Assembly (NCBI GenBank): GCA_027943335.1
Contig: BSBK01002051.1
Span: forward strand, 2,501 to 66,500
From: Chamaecyparis obtusa
Taxonomy: Eukaryota > Streptophyta > Pinopsida > Cupressales > Cupressaceae
Length of the DNA: 64,000 nucleotides
Reading direction: 5' to 3'
A program made the position numbers and the translations under genes. The notes under the pieces are model-generated. The model was given only the letters and a program-made list of their open reading frames with translations, was not told where the DNA came from and made no database searches. Shown piece after piece: positions 23,541-36,455 of this stretch. How positions within the stretch are numbered: position 1 is the stretch's first letter; every line of letters begins with the position of its first letter.

Positions 23541-25735
23541 AGAAGATCACTTGTCAAGATAGAACAATAAAGATGGTTGGTCAAAAGTGCTCAAGAACTT
23601 ACAGCAATCAATTGACTTAAGCCAAGATATGAGAAAGAAGCTCAATTAGCAAGTAGCTAGAGAGGTAACCGTAATGTGACAAGTGATCAAAAGTAGCATT
23701 TGGGAAACTCAAATCCAATAGTTTTAACTCATTCTCTCAGCCTAGAATAGACTTAAACATGTAGATAATAGACTAAGGTTGAGTAAGAATAGGAAAAGAC
23801 ACTCAACAAATGAAATTTCAAATTTGGCAGCAGCGAGGCAGCAAAAGGATTTTGGACGATAGTTTCTAGGCAAACAAGGTGATAAAAGCTAACCAGGCAA
23901 TACTTATGATAGAGATCGAGTGATACTTTCCAGGCAGCCTGTGCGATAGAATCCAGGCAAGCAAGGTGATAAAAAACTAGGAATGAAGTATCGTAAGATA
24001 AATTTTGAAACAGTGTGCAATTGACTTTTAGTGTCGTATGACTCTTGACTAGTGAGTGTAAAAAGTCTTAGTTTTTTAAGGTAATTTTGTCAATTTTGCA
24101 ATCTGATGGGCAATTTTTTGATTTCAAACATAGTGACAATAATATTCAGGTAGGTTTGCAAATAGTAGGTGATTGAACATGTCATCAAACACTTGTGCAA
24201 GAGCAAAGGCAACCTTGCCAAGACAAACAATTGGGATATCAAAATGAAAAATTCTATGAGCACTACCGTGATGTTTGTATGTTCAAGAACATTTGCATGG
24301 GTAGATCACAACAAGAACACTTCAAGCACTTACTAGCCTAGAAGGACAAAGGCTCAATACTTAGCAACTTGGCCCACACATGATGTTCCATTGCCTCACA
24401 CAAAGTGGTTTCCTAGAATAGATGTTGGCTTTGTCATGGAGGTGTCAATGACACAACCAAAGGAACATAGATGGTGAGTAATCTTGGGGTGATCTAGGTT
24501 ATTCCACTTGGATCAATCCTTGCACCAAGAAGCTAAGAGGCAAAATAGGGTGGCCTCTACCTATGGTTCTTAGTAAGGGCTTCCATTCATAGTACCCCCC
24601 TTGCTCCCCAAATGGACTCCTTACCTTGCGACAAGTAACGGACCTCGCAGCCACAAGAGTACCTTAAGCATTCTTTCTCAACATTTTCATCATGGTCACA
24701 ATCCCACAAGTACTCACATCAAGTGAAGACAAGCACTACATCTACCAAGGTTTTGTGTCCTTGATAGCCTTGAGTTTATAGTGGGTCGAAATAGCTGGCA
24801 ATAAGCTTGTCCCCACTTGGGCCATTCCTCTTGATTGCTCAAGAGTAGACCCGCTAAAGGATCCTAATGCTAAACAAAGAGTGGATTGATTTTTGAGTGT
24901 CAAGATTTCTAGTTCACCTCAAGGGTGAAGAGCATAATCTCCTAGCTCAAGAATCTCTCCCAAACACACAAAACAAAGAGTTTAATTACCCTCTTGTTTT
25001 CAAAATTTAAAAGTGGATCAAGATTTTTGGTTCACCACATGGGTGAAGAGCATAATTTCCTACCACCAAAAGACTCCTACAACCAGATCTTAAGTGCCTA
25101 AGAAATGAAACAACTAGTATATGTTGCACTTAAAAGGAAAGTAATAAACAAGCAATTGGTTGTTTTTAGGTGTTGGGCAGCCCTACAAAACACAATTAGT
25201 AGCCCTTTTTCCTTTGAAGCTTTGACATGTGATCTTTTTAGCAAATTTTTCAATAAATGAAGGTACCTACAAGCACAACTTGTTAGTCCCACAAAGAGTT
25301 AGCACAATAAAAGCAAGTAAAATCTGCAAATAAACCACTGTCTAACTACAGTAAGTCAGAAAATCAAAACAATCAAGCCAAACTTTACAAATAAATGATC
25401 AAAACCAGTCACTGTCAGACTTGGGTGACAGTATAGTCACCAGAAAAATCATATGACACTTTCTAGGCTACTGGTGCGATATTTTCTTTCTGGGTGACAC
25501 TTCTCACTGTGCGCAGGCGACAGAAGAATATATCACTAGGTGATAGAACATATAAAGCTGAGTAATATTTTTACTAGAAAAATATCGTACAGCTATAGAA
25601 TAAAGTATTTTACAATACTGGTAGACTGTTGTATGATAATCTATGAAAAAATAAAGAGCCAAAAATAGCAAGCTAAAAATGATGAAAATAAAATGTGGAA
25701 ATGCATAGAAAAGAAGGACAAAATGCAGTTGTCTT
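23541..25735 (-). other. Long untranslated leader of the Tat element
   Basis: About 2.2 kb between primer site and gag without a recognised domain. Two zones (23850-24050, 25430-25640) carry degenerate GTATCGCAC/GTGCGATA-type motifs like those in intron 1 of the antisense gene. A local direct repeat occurs at 24884-24946 and 25012-25064 (shared GGGTGAAGAGCATAAT). Long leaders are usual in this lineage. Confidence 0.6.
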
Positions 25736-25753
25736 GCCCCACGATGGGTGCCA
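25736..25753 (-). other. Primer binding site of the Tat element
   Basis: On the minus strand TGGCACCCATCGTGGGGC begins 4 bases inside the 5' LTR. It differs at two places from the complement of the plant tRNA-Lys(CUU) 3' end as I remember it (TGGCGCCCACCGTGGGGC), so tRNA-Lys priming is likely. Confidence 0.75.
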
Positions 25754-25757
25754 AAAA

Positions 25758-26657
25758 TGTACACACTAAATAGTGCACTTCTCTAAGTCTTTTCTTCCAA
25801 GGGAATCCATGAATGGGAAACCTTAAAAAATGACCTAGAGCTCCCTAGGCATGGAGTGCAAGGATATTAAGTGTGCTCTCAACTAGAGCTATTTAAGCCT
25901 ATGACCTTGCTAGTAAACTATGCAATGGGAGATTCAATGGACACAAGCGAAAGACTACCAATATCCTCAAGAATCAATATGAGAATGAAATGCAACTATG
26001 CTAGAAATGAGAATGCAAGCTAAGCTATGAAAAGAAAGATGCAAGTGTTACAATCCAAGCTAATTAATCTATGTGGGCTAATCTAGAGCATAGAAATGAA
26101 GCTAATCTATGAAAGCATAAATATGAAACTATGGTGCAAGAAATGGAAGATGAATGAAAGAATGTCTTCAGAAAGCTCCAAAGTCTCCAAGCAATCCTGC
26201 AGCATAAGGTTAGTATTCAAAAGATGGATCCTAAAATGAGAAGAGAGCTCTCCTTTTATAAGAAATGAGAAAGAATGGACCATGGAGATTAAGAGGCAAA
26301 AGATTTAATCAAGGGTGGAGCTTGAAAGAAGAGCAACCCATGTGCACAAGATTCCTCCAATGAGAAACTAAGAGTTGATTTTTGTGTCCATATGAGACAA
26401 AAAGTGCTTTTTCCCTTTTTATAAAATAAAAATAATCTTTTATTTGGGAAACTTAGGATAAGAGGAAAAGTGGGGGCTTTTTATTTAATAAAAGGGGAGG
26501 AAATTCCTTTTAAATAAATAAAGACTTTAGGATAAAATGGTTAGCCCATAGAAAATAATTGAATAAATGATAGAACTAGGATTTGATCAAGAATAAGCAA
26601 TTGATGATTTTAGCAAAAGGGGCTAATAGTCTATGTCACCATTTTTAGGCGATTACA
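25758..26657 (-). repeat. 5' LTR of the Tat element
   Basis: 900 bp matching 10332-11229. In element orientation it starts TGTAATCGCC and ends GTGTGTACA. TATA motif on the minus strand at 26252-26260. The satellite resumes immediately at 26658. Confidence 0.92.
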
Positions 26658-29600
26658 TCCATAGGGGTCATGGGGGCTTCCTAAGGGTCCTAATGAATGA
26701 TAAGGCATACTAGGACCCCTAGGAAGTCTACATCAACCTTTTTGACACATTTGAATGGTCAAGTGTGTTTGGAGGGGTCGTAGGACCCCTTAGAAGATAC
26801 TTGAGCATTCCAATGTGTCGATAGGAGTCATGGAGGCTTCCTAGGGGTCCTAACATGTGATAAGGCATACTAGGACCCCTATGAAGTCTCCATGACCCTT
26901 TTTGACACATTTGAATGCTCAAGTGTGTTCGTAGAGGTCGTAGGACCCCTTACGACACACTTGAGCATTCCAATGTGTCCATAGGGGTCATGGGGGCTTC
27001 CTAGAGGTCCTAACACTGATAAGGCATACTAGGACCCCTAGGAAGTCTCCATGATCCCTTTTGAGACACTTGAATGATCAAGTATGTCCAAAGGGGTCGT
27101 AGGACCCCTTAGGACACACTAGAGCATTCCAATATGTCCATAGGGGTCATAGGGACTTCTTAGGGGTCCTAACATGTGATAAGGTGTAATAGGACTGCTA
27201 GGAAGTCTCCATGACCCCTTTTGAGACATCTGAATGCTCAAGTGTGTTCGTAGGGGCCATAGGACCCCTTAGGAAACACTTTAGCATTTCAATGTGTCCA
27301 TAGGGGTCATGACGACTTCCTAAAGGTCCTAACATGTGATAAGGGGTACTACGACCCCTAGGAAGTCTCCATGACGCCTTTTGACATATTTGAATGGTCA
27401 AGTGTATTTGAAGGAGTTGTAGGACCCCTTAAGACACACTTGAGCATTCCAATGTGTCCATAGGGGTCATGGGGGCTTCCTAAGGTCCCTAATGTGTGAC
27501 AAGGGGTACTAGGACCTCTAGGAAGTCTCCATGACCCATTTTGACACTTTTGAATGCTCAAGTGTGTCTGAAGGAGTTGTAGGACCCCTTAGGACACCTT
27601 TGAGCATTCTAATGTGTGCATAGGGATCATGGGGGCTTCCTAGGGGTCCTAACATGTGACAAGGCATACAAAGACCCATAAGAAGTCCCGATAACCACTT
27701 TTGACACATTTAAATCATCAAGTGCTTCCGAATAAGTCATAGGACAGCTTAGGACACACCTAAACATTCAAATATATCTGTACAGGTCATGGGGGATTCC
27801 TACATGTCCTAACACATGATAAGGTGTATTAGGACCCCTAGGAAGTCTCCATGACCACTTTTGACACATTTGAATGCTCAAGTGTATCAGAAGGGGTTGT
27901 AGGACCCCCTAGGACACACTTGAGCATTCCAATATGTCCATAGGGGTCATGGGGGCTTCTTAGGCATCTGAACATGTGATAACGCATACGAGGACCTCTA
28001 GAAATTCTTCATGACCCCTTTTGATAGATTTGAATGCTCAAGTGTGTCCCCAGAGGTCATAGGCAACCTTAGGAAACACTTGAGCATTTTAATATGTTCA
28101 TAGGGGTCATGGGGGCTTCCCAGGGGTCCTAACGCATCATAACGTGTACTAGGACACCTAGGAAGTCTCCATGACCCTTTTTGAGATATTTGAATGCTCA
28201 AGTGTCTCTGAAGGGGTTGTAGGACCCCTTAGGAAACACTTGAGCATTCTAATGTGTCTATAGGGGTCATGGGGACTTCCTAGCGGTCCTAACAAGTGAT
28301 AAGGCATACTAGGACTGCTAGGAAATCTTCACGACCCCTTTTGACATATTTGAATACTCAAGTGTGTCCAAATGGGTTGTAGGACCTCTTAGGACACACT
28401 TGAGCATTCCATTATGTTCATAGGCATCATGAGGACTTCCTAGGGGTCCTAACACATGATAAGGGGTACTAGGACCCCTAGGAAGTCTCGATGACCTCTT
28501 TTGACATATTTGTGTGCTCAAGTGTGTCTGAAGGAGTCCTAGGATTTGTTAGGACAAATGTGAGCATTCTAATGTTTCCATAGGGGACATGGAGGCTTCT
28601 TAGAGGTCCTAACACTTGATAAGGGGTACTAGGACCCCTAGGAAGTCTCCATGACCCCTTTTGACACATTTGAATCATCAAGTGTGTCTAAAGGAGTCAT
28701 AGTACCCCTTAGGACACACTTGAGCATTCCAATGTGTCCATAGGGGTCATGGGGACTTCCTAGGGGTCCTAACAAGTGATAAGGCATACTAGGACCGCTA
28801 GGAAGCCTCCATGAGACCTTTTGACACATTTCAATGCTCAGGTGTGTCCATAGGGGTCATAGGATCCCTTAGGAAACACAACAGCTTCCCAATGTGTCCA
28901 TAGGGGTCATGGGGACTTCCTAAGTGTCCTAACGTATGATAATGGGTACCAAGACCCCTAGGAAGTGTCCATGACCCCTTTTGACACATATGAATGCTCA
29001 AGTGTGTTTGGATGAGTTGTAGGACCCTTAAGACACACTTGAGCATTCCAATATGTCCATAGGGCTCATGAGGACTTCCTAGGGGTCCCAACGCATGATA
29101 AGGGGTACTAGGACCCCTAGGAAGTCTCCATGACCCCTTGTAACACATTTGAATGCTCAAGTGTTTCCGGAGGAGTTGTAGGACCCCTTAGGATACACTT
29201 GAGAGTTCCAATGTATCCATGGGGTTCATGGGGGCTTCCAAGGGGTCCTAATGCGTGATAAGGGGTACTAGGACTCCTACGAAGTCTCCATGACCCCTTT
29301 TGACACATTTGAATGCTCAAGTGTATCTGAAGGAGTCCTATGACCCCTTAGGACACACTTGAGCATTCCAATGTGTCCATAGGGGTCATGGGGGCTCCTA
29401 GGGGTCCTAACACATGATAAGGGGTACTAGGACCCCTAGAAAGTCTCCATGAACCCTTTTGACACATTTGAATGCTCAAGTGTGTTAGAATTAGTCGTAG
29501 GACCCCTTTTGACACACTTGAGAATTCCAATGTGTCTATTGGGGTCATGGGGGCTTCCTAGGGGTCTTAACGATTGATAAGGCATACTAGGACCGCTAAG

Positions 29601-32600
29601 AAGCCCCCATGACCTCTTTTGACATATTTGAATTCTCAACTATGTTTGAATGGGTTGTAGGACTCTTTAGGACACACTTGAGCATTCCAATGTGTCCATA
29701 GGGGTCATGGGGGTTTCCTAGGGGTCCTAACATGTGATAAAGCATACTAAGACCCTTAGGAAGTCTACATGACCCCTTTTGATACATTTGAATGCTGAAG
29801 TGTGTCCGAGGTGGTCGTAGGACCCCTTAGGACACACTTGAGCATTCCAATGCATCCATAGGGGTCACAGGGGATTACTAGGGGTCCTAACATGTGATAA
29901 GGCATACTAAAACCCCTAGGAAGTCTCCATGACCCCTTTTGACACATTTGAATGCTCAAGTGTGCCTGAAGGGGTCGTAGGACCCCTTAGGACACACTTG
30001 AGCATTCCAATGTGTCCATAGGTGTCATGGGGAGTTCCTAGGCATTTTAACACGTGATAATGCATACTAGGACCCCTAAAATGTCTTTGTGACACCTTTT
30101 GAAACATTTCAATGCTCAAGTGTACCCGAAGGGGTCATAGGACCCCTTAGGACACACTTGAGAATTTCAATGTGTCCATAGGGGTCATGGGGCCTTCCTA
30201 GGGGTTCTAATGCATGATAAAGCCTACTAGGACTCATATGAAGTCTCCATGACCCCTTTTGAGATATTTGAATGTTCAAGTGTGTCCAAAGGCATCGTAA
30301 GATCCTTTAGGGCACACTTGAGCATCCCAATGTGTCCATAGGGGTCAAGGAAATTTCTTATGGGTCCTTATGTGTGATAAGGCATAATAGGACCCCTAAG
30401 AAGTCCTCATGACCCCTCTTGACACATTTGAATTCCCAAGTGTGTTTGAATGAGTTGTAGGACCCCATAGGACACACTTGAGCATTTCAATGTGTCCATA
30501 GGGTTCATGTGGGCTTCCTAGGGTTACTAACATGTGATAAGGGATACTAGGACCCCTAGGAGGTCTTCATGACACCTTTTGACACATTTGAGTGCTCAAG
30601 TGTGTCCAAAAGAGTCGAAGGATCACTTAGGACACACTTGAGCATTCCAATGTATCCATAGGCATCATGGGGGCTTCATAGGGGTCCTAACACATGATAA
30701 GGCTTACTAGGCTCCCTAGGAAGTCTCCATGACCCCTTTTGACACATTTGAATGCTCAAGTGTGTCTGAATAAGTCATAGGACCCCTTAGGACACACTTA
30801 AGAAATCCAATGTGTTGGTAGGGGTTATGGGGGATTCCTAGGGGTCCTAACGTATGATAAGGCATACTAGGACCCCTAGGAAGTCTTCGTGACCCCTTTT
30901 GACACATTTGATTACTCAAGTGTGTTTGAAGAGGTCGTAGGACTCGTTAGGACACACTTGAGCATTCCAATATGTCCATAGGGCTCATGGGGGCTTGCTA
31001 GGGGTCCTAACGCATGATAAGGTGTACTATGACCCCTAGGAAGTCTCCATGACCCCTAGGAAGTCTCCATGACCCCTGTTGAGAAATTTGAATGCTCAAG
31101 TGTGTTTGAATGAGTCGTAGGATGCCTTAGGACACACTTGAGAATTCCAATGTGTCCATAGGGGTCATGGGGGCTTCCTAGGTGTCCTAATGTGTAATAA
31201 GGCATACTAAGACCCGTAGGAAGTTTCCATGACCCCTTTTGACACATTTCAATGTTGAAGTGTGTTCAAAGGGGTCGTCGGACCCCTTATGACACACTTG
31301 AGCATTCCAATGTGTCCATAGGAGTCATTGGGGTTTGTTAGGGGTCCTAACACATGAGAAGGTGTACTAGGACCCCTAGGAAGTCTCCATGACCTGTTTT
31401 GACACATTTGAATGCTAGAGTGTGTTCGAAGGGGTCATAGGACTCCTTATGACACACTTGAGCATTCCAATGTGTCCATAGGGGTCATGGGGGATACCTA
31501 GGGGTTCTAATGCTGGATAATGCATACTAGGACATCTAAAAAGTCTCCATGAGCCCTTTTGACACATTTGAATGCTCAAGTGTGTCCGAAGGGGTCGTAA
31601 AACCCCTTACAAAACACTTGATCATTACAATGTTTCCATAGGGGTCATGGGGGATTTCTAGGGGTCCTAACGCATGATAAGGCAGACTAGGACCCTTAGG
31701 AAGCCCCCATGACCCCTTTTGACACATTTGAATGCTCAAGTGTTTCTTAGTGGGTCGTAGGACCCCTTAAGACACACTTGAGAATTCCAATGTGTCCATA
31801 GGGGTCATGGGGGCTACTTAGGGGTCCAAACATGTGATAAGGCATACTAAGACCTATAGAAAGTCTCCATGACCCCTTTTGACACATTTGAATGCTGAAG
31901 TGTGTTCGAAGGGGTCGTAGGACCCCTTATGACACATTTGAGCATTCCAATGTGTCCATAGGGGTCATTGGGGCTTGTTAGGGGTACTAACGTGTGATAA
32001 GGCATAATAGGACCCCTAGGAAGTATCCATGACCCCTTTTGACACATTTGAATTCTCAAGTGTGTTCAGATTTTTGTAGGACCCCTTATGAAATGCTTTA
32101 GCATTGCAATGTGTCCATAGGGGTCATGGGGGCTTCCTAGGGGTTCTAATGCATGATAATATGTACTAGGATCCCTAGAAAGTCTCCATGACCCCTTAGG
32201 ACATACTTGAGCATTACAATATGTCCATAGGGGTCATGGGGCCTTCCTAGGGGTCCTAACACTTGATAAGGCATACTAGGTTCCCTAGGAAGTCTCCATG
32301 ACCTCTCTTGAGACATTTGACTGCTCAAGTGTCTCTAAAGTGGTCGTAGGACCCTTTAGGACAAATTTGAGAATTCTAATGTGTCCATTGGGGTCATGCG
32401 GGCTTCCTAGGGATTCTAGCACCTGATAAGGCATACTAGGACCCCTCGGAAGTCTCCATGACCCCTTTTCAGATATTTGAATGCTCAAGTGTGTCTGAAA
32501 GGGTCGTAGGACCCCTTAGGAAACACTTGAGCATCCCAATGTGTCCATAGGGGTCATGGGGAATTCCTATGGGTCCTTATGCTTGATAAGGCATAATAGG

Positions 32601-35569
32601 ACCCCTAAGAAGTCCCCATGACCCCTTTTGACACATTTTAATTCTCAAGTGTGTCTGAATGAGTCATAGGACCACTTAGGACACACTTGAGCATTCCAAT
32701 GTGTTTGTAGGGTTCATGGAGGCTTCCTAGGGTTCCCAATGTGTGATAAGGGGTATTGGGATGCCTAATAAGTCTCCATGACCCCTTTTGACACATTTGA
32801 GTGCTCAAGTATTTCTGAAGGTGTTGTAGGACCACTTAGGACACACTTGAGCATTCCAATATGTCCATATGGGGGCTTCGTAGGGGTCCTAATGCTTGAC
32901 AAGGCATATTAGGATCCCTAGGAAGTCCCCATGACCCCTTTTGACACATTTGAGTGCTCAAGTATGTCTGAAGGTGTCGTAGGACCACTTAGGACACACT
33001 TGAGCATTCCAATATGTCAATAGGCATCATGGGGGCTTCCTAGGGGTCCAAATGCTTGACAAGGCATACTAGGATCCCTAGGAAGTCCCCATGACCCCTT
33101 TTGACACATTTGAATGCTTAGGTGTGTCCGAATAAGTCATAGGACCCCTTACAAAAAACATAAGCATTCCAATGTGTCTGTAGGTGTCATGGGGGCTTCC
33201 TAGGGGTCCTAACATATGATAAGGCATACTAGGACCCCTAGGAAGTCTCCATGACCCCTTTTGACACATTTGACTACTCAGGTGTGTCCAACGGGGTCGT
33301 AGGACCCTTATGACACACTCAAGCATTAAAATATTTCCATAGGGGTTGTGGGGGCTTCCTAGGGGTCCTAATGTGTTATAAGTTGTGCCAAGACCCCTAG
33401 GAATTCTTCATGACCCCTGTTGAGTCATTTGAATGCTCAAGTGTGTTTGAATGAGTTGTAGGACCCCTTAGGACACACTTGAGCATTCCAATGTGTCCTA
33501 GGGGTCATGGGGCCTTCCTACTGGTCCTAAGGTGTGATAAGGCATACCAAGACCCTTAGGAAGCCCCCATGACCCCTCTTGACACATTTGAATGCTCAAG
33601 TGTTTATGAATGGGTCATGGGACCCCCTAGGAGACACTTGAGCATTCCAATATGTCCATAGGGGTCATGGTGGCTTCCTAGGTATCCTAACATGTCATAA
33701 GGCATACTCAAACCCATAGGAAGTGGCAATGACCCCTTTTGAAACATTTGAATGCACAAGTGTCTCCGAAGGGGTCATAGGACCCCTTATGAGACACTTG
33801 AGAATTCCAATGTGTCCATAGGGGTCATTAGGGCTTGTTAGGGGTCCTAATGCATGATAAGGCATAGTAGGACCCTTAGGAAGTCTCCATGACCCCTTTT
33901 GATATATTTGAATGCTCAAGTGTGTCCAAAGGCATTGTAGGACCCCTTATGACACACTTCAGCATTCCAATGTGTCCATAGGGGTCATGGAGGCTTAATA
34001 AGGGTTCTAATGCATGATAATGCGTACTAGAACCCCTAGAAAGTATCCATGACCCCTTTTCACACATTTGAATGCTCAAGTGTGTCTAAAGGGGTCATAA
34101 GATGCCTTAGGAAAAACTTGAGCATTACAATGTGTCCATAGGGGTCATGGGGGCTTCTTAGGGTTCCTAACGCATGATAAGGCCTACTAGGACCCCTAGA
34201 AAGTCTCCATGACCCTTTTTGAGATATTTGAATGCTCAAGTGTGTCCAAAGGGTTCGTAGGACCCCTTAGGACACACTTGAGCATTCCAATGTGTCCATA
34301 TGGGTCATGGGGATTTCCTAGGGTTCCTAACACGTGATAAAGCATACTAGGACTGCTAGGAACTCTCGATGACCCCTTCTGAGACATTTGAATTCTTAGG
34401 TTTGTCTGAAGGAATCATAGGACACCTTAGGACACACTTGAGTATTCCAATTCATCTATAGGGGTCATGGGGGCTTCCTACAGCTCCTAACACATGATAA
34501 GTCACACTAGGATCCCTAGGAAGTCCCCATGACCCCTTTTAACACATTTGAATGCTCAAGTGTGTCTGAATGAGTCATAGGACCTCTTAGGACACACTTG
34601 AGCATTCCAATGTGTCCATAGGGGTCATGGGGGCTTCCTAGGGTTCCTAATGCATGATAAGGGGTCCTAGGACCCCTAGGAAGTCTCCATGACCCCTTTT
34701 GACACATTTGAATGCTCAAGTGTCTCCGAAGGAGTCGTAGGACCCCTTAGGACACACTTGACCATTCTAATGTGTCCATAAGGGTCATGGGGGCTTCCTA
34801 GCAGTCCAAACACATAATAAGGCATCTTAATGACCCATAGGAAGTATCCATGATCCCTTTTTACATATTTGAATGCTCAAGTGTGTCAGAATAAGTCATA
34901 GGACCCCTTAAGACACACTTAAGCATTCCAATGTGTCTGTAGGGGTCATGTGGGCTTCCTAGGGGTCCTAACACATGATAAGGCATACTAGGACCGCTAG
35001 GGAGTTTCCATGACCCCTTTTGACACATTTGATTACTCAAGTGTGTCCAAAGGGGCCGTAGGACCCCTTAGGACACATTTGAGCATTCCAATATCTCAAT
35101 AGGGGTAATGGGACCTTCCTAGGGGTCCTAACACATGATAAGGCGTACTAGGACCCCTAGGAAGTCTCCATGATCCCTTTTGAGATAGTTGAATGCTCAA
35201 GTGTCTCCGAAGGGGTCTTAAGACCCCTTATGACACACTTGAGCATCCCAATGTGTCCATAGGGGTCATGGGGATTTCCTAGGGGTCCTAACATATGATA
35301 ACGCATACTAGGACCACTAGGAAGTCTTCATAACCCCTTTTGACACATTTGAATGGTCAAGTGTGTCCAAAGAGATCGTAGGACCTATTAAGACACACTT
35401 GAGTATTCTAATGTGTCCATAGGGGTCATGAGGACTTCCTAGGGGTCCTAACACATTATAAGGGGTACTAGGACCCCTAGGAAGTCTCCATGACCCATTT
35501 TGACACATTTGAATGCTCAAGTGGGTCTGGAGGAGTCGTAGGATGCCTTAGGACACACTTGAGCATTCC
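26658..35569. repeat. 160-bp palindromic satellite, block 2
   Basis: About 56 monomers of the same satellite, entered in mid-monomer at TCCATAGG, exactly where block 1 stopped. Local irregularities: a 20-bp duplication near 31030-31070, a half-monomer deletion near 32190, and two adjacent, unusually similar monomers at about 32760-33090. It ends at GAGCATTCC, where the LTR insertion begins. Confidence 0.95.
35565..35569. other. Target site duplication, left side of LTR copy B
   Basis: ATTCC here and at 39376-39380, perfect, directly flanking TGTAATG and ACATTACA. Confidence 0.85.
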
Positions 35570-36422
35570 TGTAATGCCCACCCTAGAATATTCCTATGTT
35601 AGAGTGAAAGGACTATTGCTTTGACACTTTGGATTTTATGATGGACTATGATTATTATTTAGTTAGCATTTTATGCAACATTTGAGCATATATATTTGGT
35701 TACTTCAATTTATTTGGAAATATTAAATGAGTTATAATTTAATGATGAATGGCTAGAAATGAACTATCAGTAAAATGTTTTACATTGATTTTTGTTATGA
35801 CGTTTTATTATGATCTAACCCTACTGACCCTATTATGGTTTGATGTTCACTATTTGATGTGAGTGTGGGATGAGGAGGGGTAGTCGTAGTTACTCCTACG
35901 TGAGATCTAGAGGATGTCGCACTCTCCCTCCTTATTTGCCACTTTTTGTTTATATTTATATATTTGTATATGCATATCAGTTGGTGATGCAGGATGTAGG
36001 TATCAGGCATCATCTCCACCTGGTTACACAGGTCTGAGCATGCCTTCAAAATCCTTGAACTGTTGATGTGTGGAGATTTAACCAATTTACTCTTGAGGTT
36101 ACCCATGGACCTAGAATTCTATTTAGGAAGTGATCCTAGTTGGGAAGTAGAATGTAGTTTATGTTATGGACTTGATTTGATGTTGGTCTAAGTTATGTTA
36201 TGAGTTACAACTAATCTGTTTATATGTATAATAAATAATTATGCTATAATTGTTTGTATTTTATATAGGTATGTGTATATGTGGGTGCACACGCATATAT
36301 CCATGCTTATATAAATAATAATAATTGTATATTTTCATTAATTGTGTAATTGGTATGTTATTTATAATAAATAAATAAAGTGAGTTAAATAAAGTATATT
36401 TAATAAATGTATTAAATAAAAA

Positions 36423-36455
<33 letters not shown>

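Larger units (their letters stand above)
10332..26657 (-). mobile_element. Ty3/gypsy Tat-lineage LTR retrotransposon, 16.3 kb, degenerate
   Basis: A full-length element inserted in the satellite, read on the minus strand. It has two LTRs of 898 and 900 bp, roughly 95% alike by eye, beginning TGTAATC and ending TGTACA in element orientation. A primer binding site lies inside the upstream LTR and a purine tract inside the downstream LTR. Coding order is gag, protease, G-patch, reverse transcriptase, RNase H, a second RNase H, integrase. The second, archaeal-type RNase H before integrase is the known mark of the Tat/Ogre branch. A long region after integrase carries an antisense plant mobile domain gene. 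Stops and frameshifts interrupt every coding segment, so the copy is not autonomous. Confidence 0.92.

Noticed and set aside
3910..35569. Copies A and B as the two LTRs of one giant element with the satellite as its interior
   Set aside because: Copy B has its own perfect ATTCC duplication with satellite in phase on both sides, and no primer site follows copy A.
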